Of a DNA stretch of 64,000 bases, positions 59,814 to 64,000 are shown in pieces. The stretch's first letter is position 1. The number at the start of each line of letters is the position of its first letter. A program made the translations under genes and the position numbers. The DNA is from Streptomyces sp. NRRL S-646 (GTDB taxonomy: Bacteria; Actinomycetota; Actinomycetes; Streptomycetales; Streptomycetaceae): NCBI RefSeq assembly GCF_000720765.1, contig NZ_JODC01000001.1, forward strand, positions 310,001-374,000, read 5' to 3'. The notes beneath the pieces were generated by a model that saw only the letters and a list, made by a program, of their open reading frames with translations, was not told where the DNA came from and did no database searches.

Positions 59814-62720
59814 ATGGGGCAGCGCAGTGTGCGGAACAGCCGCACCATCTTCGAACGCGAGAGTGAACTCGCCGCAGTGGACGAGGCGTTGGGAGAGCTC
59901 ACCGGGCTGCGCAGGGACGGCGCCGAACCGTCCGACCGCCCCCGCGGCGCACTCCTCGCCTTCGCCGGGCGCGCCGGCATCGGCAAGACCACCCTCCTCG
60001 CCGAGGTCCGTCGGCGCGCCGCCACCCGGGGCTGCACCGTGCTGTCCGCCCGCGGCGGCGACCAGGAGCAGCGCGTCGCCTTCCACGTCGCCCGCCAGCT
60101 GCTGCAGCCCCAACTGGCCGGGTCCGCGGAGACCGATCTGCGGGCCTCGCTGGGCAGTTGGTACGACATCGTCGGTCCCGCCCTCGGCCTGTGCGCCCCC
60201 ACCGGCGGCGCCCCGCCCGACCAGCAGGGCCTGCGCGACGGCCTCGACTGGGTGCTCACCCATCTCGCAGTGCTGCGCGCCCCGATGGTGCTCGTCCTCG
60301 ACGACGCCCACTGGGCCGACCCCGAATCCCTGGGCTGGCTCGCCGCTTTCGCACCCCGCGCCGAACAGCTCCCGTTGCTGGTCGTCGTCGCCTACCGGCC
60401 CGACGAACTCCCCGACCACGCCGAGTCGTTCAAGGGCTTACCGGGGCGCGCGGGCGGCCGCCCCCTCGACCTGGAACCGCTGAGCGCCGCCGCCGTAGCC
60501 CACCTCGTACGGGAGACGCTCGGTGCGCACGCCGACGACGCGTTCTGCCGTGAGTGCTGGGCCGTCACCGCCGGCAATCCGTTCGAGACGGTCGAGCTCG
60601 TCGCCAAGGTGCGCGACCGCGGCCTCACCCCGACCGAGACCGGCGCCCATCTGCTGCGCGACCTCGCAGCCGCCGTCAAGGGCAGCGGCCTCATCGCCCG
60701 CCTCGAACGCCTGGGCACCTCCACCGTGCGTTTTGCCTGGGCCTGCGCCGTCCTCGGCACCGAGATCCATCCGCTGCTCGCCGCCGCCGTTGCCGGACTC
60801 GGCCACGAGGAGGCCGCCGACGCCGCCGACGCCCTGCGCGGCGCCCGCATCCTCACCGGCGCCGAGACCCTCGAATTCGTCCACCCCCTGATCGCCACCG
60901 CCGTCTACCGGGCCATCCCGCCCGGTGTCCGCGTCGCCCTGCACGGCCAGGCCGCCTGGTGCGTGATCAACGAGGGCCAGGGGCCCTCCGCCGCTGCCCG
61001 TCACCTCCTGGAGGCCCACCCCGACGGCGACAACTGGGTCGTCCAGCAACTGCGCGCCGCGGCCGAGGAGACCCTCCGCGCGGGCGCGCCCGACGCCGCC
61101 CGCAGCTACCTCGCCCGCGCCCTGCGTGAACCCCCGCCCTACGAGGACCGCGCCGCCGTCCTGTACGAACTCGGCTCGGCCTCCCTTCTCACCGAACCCG
61201 CCACCACTGTCAACCACCTGCGTGCCGCCCTCGAGGAACCCATCGCCGACGCCCACCTGCGCCAGCACATCGTCTACCGGCTCTCCCAGGTCCTCGCCCA
61301 CAGCGACCGCCTCGCCGAGGCCTCCGACACCCTCGCCCGCGAGATCCGCGTCACCGACGACGCCCGCGTCAAGCTGCGCATGGTCGCCGAACAGTTCATG
61401 TGGGACGCCTTCCGCGCCGACGAACCCGACCACCCCTCCCGCTCCCGCCGACTGACCAAACTCGCCGACCGCCTCAGCGGCCGCGACCTCACCGAGCGCT
61501 ACATCATCGGTCTGCGCACCTGGGACGCGGTCCTGCGCGGCGAACCTGCCCAGGTCGCCCTCCACCACGCCGAACGCGCGCTGGCCGGCGGCCTCGGCTG
61601 GGCCGAGCCCGACCGCGGCTTCGAGGTGCCCGTCCTGGTCGCGCTCGCCTTCATGTACGCGGACCGGCCGGGGCGCACGGAAGAGCTGTTCGCGACCGGC
61701 ATCGCCGACTTCGAACGCCAGGGCTGGCGCGGCGCCCACCTCTCCTTCGCCTACACGCTCCTCGCCTACGTCCGCTACCGCCGCGGCCGGCTCTCCGAAG
61801 CCCAGGACTTCGTCATGGCGGGACTCCGGCTCGCCGAGCGAGTCGGCCCCGGCACCCCCGCCCACTGGTACGCCGTGGGCGTCCTCATCGAGGTCCTCCT
61901 CGCCCGCGGCCGCGTCACCGAGGCCGCGCAGGTCGCCGAGGACTACTCCTTCGGAGCACCCTTCCCGGCCGCCGTCGTCTTCCCCGACGCCCAGACCGTG
62001 CACGGCGAGCTCCTGCTCGCCCTCGGCCGCACCAAGGAGGCGGCCGAGGAGCTGGCCGCCGCCGGCCGCCGGCTGGAACCGCGCGGCATGCGCAACCCCG
62101 CCTGGTGCCCCTGGCAGCTCCACCTCGCCCGTGCCGAGAGCCACGACACCCCCGAACGCGCCGTCGCCACCGCCCTCGAAGCGCTCGCCCGCGCCCGCCA
62201 GTTCGGCACCCCGTCCGGCATCGGCCAGGCCCTGCGGACAGCCGCCGAGGTCTCCTCGGGCTCGGCCCGCATCAAATACCTGGAGGAGTCCGTCGCCCAC
62301 CTGGAGCGCTCCCCGGCCGCCTACGAACTCGCCTGCGCACTCGTAGCCCTGGGCACCGAACTCCGCCGCGCCGGCCGCCCCACAGACGCCGCCGAACACC
62401 TCTACCGAGGCCTCGACGCCGCTGTCCAGTGCAGCGCCGACGGCCTCGCCGAAACAGCCCGAGACGAACTGGCCGCAGCCGGCCTCCGCCCCCGCCGCCT
62501 CCACAGCACCGAGACGGACATGCTGACGTCCCGAGAGCGTACTGTCGCGAATCTTGCAGCCGAGGGCAGCACCGAGGCGGAGATCGCAAAGGAACTGCAC
62601 TTGGACGAGCCGACGGTCGTACGCCTGCTCTCGGCGGTCTACCGAAAGATGGGCACGGAGAGCACGGGCTTGAGGGCAGCGCTGGGTCCTGAACAGCCGA
62701 CGCAAGGGGCAACGCCTTAG
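59814..62720 (+). CDS. Large AAA-type LuxR-family regulator (LAL)
   Basis: 968 residues from ATG 59814, preceded by GGCAGGGGG; the frame is open upstream but without family similarity. The N-terminal ATPase has Walker A AFAGRAGIGKTTLLAEV near residue 50 and Walker B LVLDDAHWADPESLGW near residue 160. A long alpha-helical TPR-like middle region follows. The C-terminal LuxR HTH is at about 905-955 (LTSRERTVANLAAEGSTEAE, IAKELHLDEPTVVRLLSAVY). LAL regulators are often activators of catabolic or secondary-metabolic genes. No target operon is adjacent. Confidence 0.92.
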   Translation: MGQRSVRNSRTIFERESELAAVDEALGELTGLRRDGAEPSDRPRGALLAFAGRAGIGKTTLLAEVRRRAATRGCTVLSARGGDQEQRVAFHVARQLLQPQLAGSAETDLRASLGSWYDIVGPALGLCAPTGGAPPDQQGLRDGLDWVLTHLAVLRAPMVLVLDDAHWADPESLGWLAAFAPRAEQLPLLVVVAYRPDELPDHAESFKGLPGRAGGRPLDLEPLSAAAVAHLVRETLGAHADDAFCRECWAVTAGNPFETVELVAKVRDRGLTPTETGAHLLRDLAAAVKGSGLIARLERLGTSTVRFAWACAVLGTEIHPLLAAAVAGLGHEEAADAADALRGARILTGAETLEFVHPLIATAVYRAIPPGVRVALHGQAAWCVINEGQGPSAAARHLLEAHPDGDNWVVQQLRAAAEETLRAGAPDAARSYLARALREPPPYEDRAAVLYELGSASLLTEPATTVNHLRAALEEPIADAHLRQHIVYRLSQVLAHSDRLAEASDTLAREIRVTDDARVKLRMVAEQFMWDAFRADEPDHPSRSRRLTKLADRLSGRDLTERYIIGLRTWDAVLRGEPAQVALHHAERALAGGLGWAEPDRGFEVPVLVALAFMYADRPGRTEELFATGIADFERQGWRGAHLSFAYTLLAYVRYRRGRLSEAQDFVMAGLRLAERVGPGTPAHWYAVGVLIEVLLARGRVTEAAQVAEDYSFGAPFPAAVVFPDAQTVHGELLLALGRTKEAAEELAAAGRRLEPRGMRNPAWCPWQLHLARAESHDTPERAVATALEALARARQFGTPSGIGQALRTAAEVSSGSARIKYLEESVAHLERSPAAYELACALVALGTELRRAGRPTDAAEHLYRGLDAAVQCSADGLAETARDELAAAGLRPRRLHSTETDMLTSRERTVANLAAEGSTEAEIAKELHLDEPTVVRLLSAVYRKMGTESTGLRAALGPEQPTQGATP

Positions 62721-62785
62721 GGGCGCGGGGCCATATCAATATGCGGCGGCGCCGCGGGGCGCGACCAGCCCCCACAACCCGCACC
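62720..62785 (+). repeat. Dispersed intergenic repeat, copy C
   Basis: Begins AGGGGCGCGGGGCCATATCA, then ATGCGGCGGCGCCGCGG and GGCGCGACCAGCCCCC. Same element as at 43694-43760 and 53909-53973. It directly overlaps the LuxR stop codon. Confidence 0.65.
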
Positions 62786-62854
62786 CACACGACGGCCTCG
62801 AAACCCCCGCGACCTCCCGCCCATCGCCGAACGGCACCACGTACCATTGGCGAC

Positions 62855-63352
62855 ATGTCGTTCCTCCGCCGCCGCAGCGCCACCCCCGCCGGGCCCGACT
62901 TCGACGTACTGGCCATGGACCCGGGCGACTGGCCCGGCAATCTGGGCGCCGGTCTGCTGCCCGCCCCCGACGGCACCTGTCAGGGCGTCTTCCTGCGCTA
63001 CGACCTGTTCGGCGGCCGCGGCCCCGCGATGATCATCGGCAATCTGCCCGAGGGCTCTCCGGCCCGCGAGACCGCCGAGGACGAGATCCCCTTCGAGGTG
63101 GCCCAGCTGCTGATCGCGCTGGAGAACGACGAGGAGGTGAGCGTCGTCGGAGTCGAGGACATGCCGGTCATGCAGGGCGACAATCTCCTGATCGTGCGCC
63201 GTCTCAAGCTCTCCGAGAGCCGCATCTCCTGCGTGCAGTTCGACCGCAGTGACAACGTCCTGGTGACCATCGCCGCCTGGGACCGCCCCATCACCGACGA
63301 CCTGTACGCCCTGCTGAAGCCGCTCCCGGCGGAGCTGTTCCAGCAGGGCTGA
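62855..63352 (+). CDS. Conserved hypothetical protein
   Basis: 165 residues from ATG 62855. Soluble, acidic, no signal peptide. It starts MSFLRRRSATPAGPDFDVLA and contains IIGNLPEGSPARETAEDEIPF, VAQLLIALENDEEVSVVGVE and FDRSDNVLVTIAAWDRPITD. I do not recognise a family with confidence. It resembles small Streptomyces proteins of unknown role next to cell-wall genes. Convergent with the amidase-like gene, with no room for a separate terminator. Confidence 0.7.
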   Translation: MSFLRRRSATPAGPDFDVLAMDPGDWPGNLGAGLLPAPDGTCQGVFLRYDLFGGRGPAMIIGNLPEGSPARETAEDEIPFEVAQLLIALENDEEVSVVGVEDMPVMQGDNLLIVRRLKLSESRISCVQFDRSDNVLVTIAAWDRPITDDLYALLKPLPAELFQQG

Positions 63353-63358
63353 CACCGG

Positions 63359-64000
63359 CTACCGGCGGGACCGCACCACCTGTACGTCCGCCGCGCGTAC
63401 GAACGCCACCCGGTGTCCGAACTGGATCTCGTAGTACAGGTCCTTGCCGGCCACGACCCGGTGCGAGTCGGTGGTGAAGGTGACCGCGTAGTAGTACTCG
63501 CCGGGCACCTTGTCGCCGACCACGTACTTCTGCCCCTTCGGCAGCGTGTACGGCAGCGGCGAGACCGCCTGCGCGGGCACCTCGGCCGGGTAGGCCGAGG
63601 CCTCCGGGTAGGCCCGCCCGTACACCGGGACGCTGTCCAGGCCCGGCTTCGGGGTGACCACGTAACCCGACGCGTTCACCGCGGTCCGGTGCTTCTTGGG
63701 GTTCTTGAACCATGCCTTCTGGCCCAGGTACCAGATCGCCGTCCAGTCGCGGTAGTGGCCGGCCACCGCGAACTGCTGGCCGGTGGACGCCCGCGAGCCC
63801 ACGTCATTGACGTCGATCGTAGAGTCGGCGTTCTTGTGCAGACCCACGTCCTTGATCAGGGCGGAGTCCTCGTTGTGATCGGAGTACAGCCGCACCTCGC
63901 TGGAGCCGTGCGCCGCGCAGGGCTCGTCCTTGGTGACGCAGCCCGTGTACTCCGGCTGGTTGGCCTCGTAGTCGGGCCGGATCGTCACCAGCCCGCCGCT
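63359..64000 (-). CDS. C-terminal part of a secreted N-acetylmuramoyl-L-alanine amidase-like protein (cut by window edge)
   Basis: Partial; 213 C-terminal residues are visible and the start lies beyond 64000. The sequence VTIRPDYEANQPEYTGCVTK, then DEPCAAHGSSEVRLYSDH, and later WTAIWYLGQKAWFKNPKKH resemble the C-terminal region of Streptomyces peptidoglycan amidases, where it follows the catalytic domain and may bind the wall. Two Cys probably form a disulfide. The catalytic zinc site is outside the window, so the enzyme class is inferred. Confidence 0.65.
   Translation of the reverse strand, partial: SGGLVTIRPDYEANQPEYTGCVTKDEPCAAHGSSEVRLYSDHNEDSALIKDVGLHKNADSTIDVNDVGSRASTGQQFAVAGHYRDWTAIWYLGQKAWFKNPKKHRTAVNASGYVVTPKPGLDSVPVYGRAYPEASAYPAEVPAQAVSPLPYTLPKGQKYVVGDKVPGEYYYAVTFTTDSHRVVAGKDLYYEIQFGHRVAFVRAADVQVVRSRR

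Overview
The base composition (very GC-rich with strong third-position G/C), GTG starts, overlapping ATGA/GTGA gene junctions, DUF397 and DUF2690 proteins, Tat and lipoprotein signals and a LAL-type LuxR regulator all point to Streptomyces or a close relative. No tRNA, rRNA, CRISPR array or intact transposon was seen. The window looks like chromosome rich in catabolic and sulfur genes, with several decayed loci.

Layout. 0-4.2 kb: a Tat-exported serine hydrolase (cut by the edge), a nitronate-monooxygenase-like flavoprotein coupled to an acyl-CoA synthetase, and a lipoprotein. 4.2-9.0 kb: a scarred zone with a penicillin-acylase tail fused by deletion to a transporter solute-binding gene, the rest of that ABC transporter, an XRE-cupin regulator, and a frameshifted molybdenum oxidoreductase/ferredoxin-reductase pair. 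9.0-24.4 kb: a methylthio salvage island. It holds a nucleoside-type (BMP) ABC importer coupled to a nucleoside phosphorylase and an MTA/SAH-type deaminase, mtnA, the mtnD-mtnC-mtnB operon, and a sugar-type ABC importer coupled to mtnK. 24.4-25.0 kb: remnants of a flavin monooxygenase and an IS200/IS605-like end. 25.0-41.0 kb: a LysR regulator and two organosulfur operons (sulfonate-type ABC importers, LLM and DszC/SfnB-like monooxygenases, TauD, rhodanese). 41.0-46.2 kb: a truncated ABC-2 exporter, an acyl-CoA ligase, paaK and a hydrolase. 46.2-51.1 kb: cell-wall proteins, including a tandem pair of membrane-tethered HTH proteins, and an LTA-synthase-like sulfatase. 51.3-57.2 kb: an acyl-CoA catabolic locus with a DUF35 protein and two thiolase-fold proteins lacking the thiolase nucleophile. 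57.2-64 kb: DUF397, universal stress protein, a broken CGNR gene, a cupredoxin, a large LuxR regulator and an amidase-like fragment.

The most interesting signal is not in the listed large genes. Five short ORFs of 21-28 codons, each with Cys codons near the end and most with a core like RRxxxD...C.R, lie at the head of five different sulfur transcription units: the BMP/nucleoside operon, mtnDCB, the MTR importer-mtnK operon, and both organosulfur operons. They look like leader peptides of a shared cysteine-sensing attenuation regulon. In two of them the start codon sits exactly six bases after an identical CATGAT -10-like box, so the leader ORFs may be translated from leaderless mRNA. One leader region is also duplicated, with a decayed second copy.

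Working together: methylthioadenosine or methylthioinosine could be imported by the BMP system, deaminated and phosphorolysed to methylthioribose-1-phosphate. Methylthioribose could be imported by the second system and phosphorylated by MtnK to the same compound. MtnA, B, C and D then run the chain towards the methionine precursor. The organosulfur operons would supply sulfite from sulfonates and sulfones. Substrate assignments are inference from family and context.
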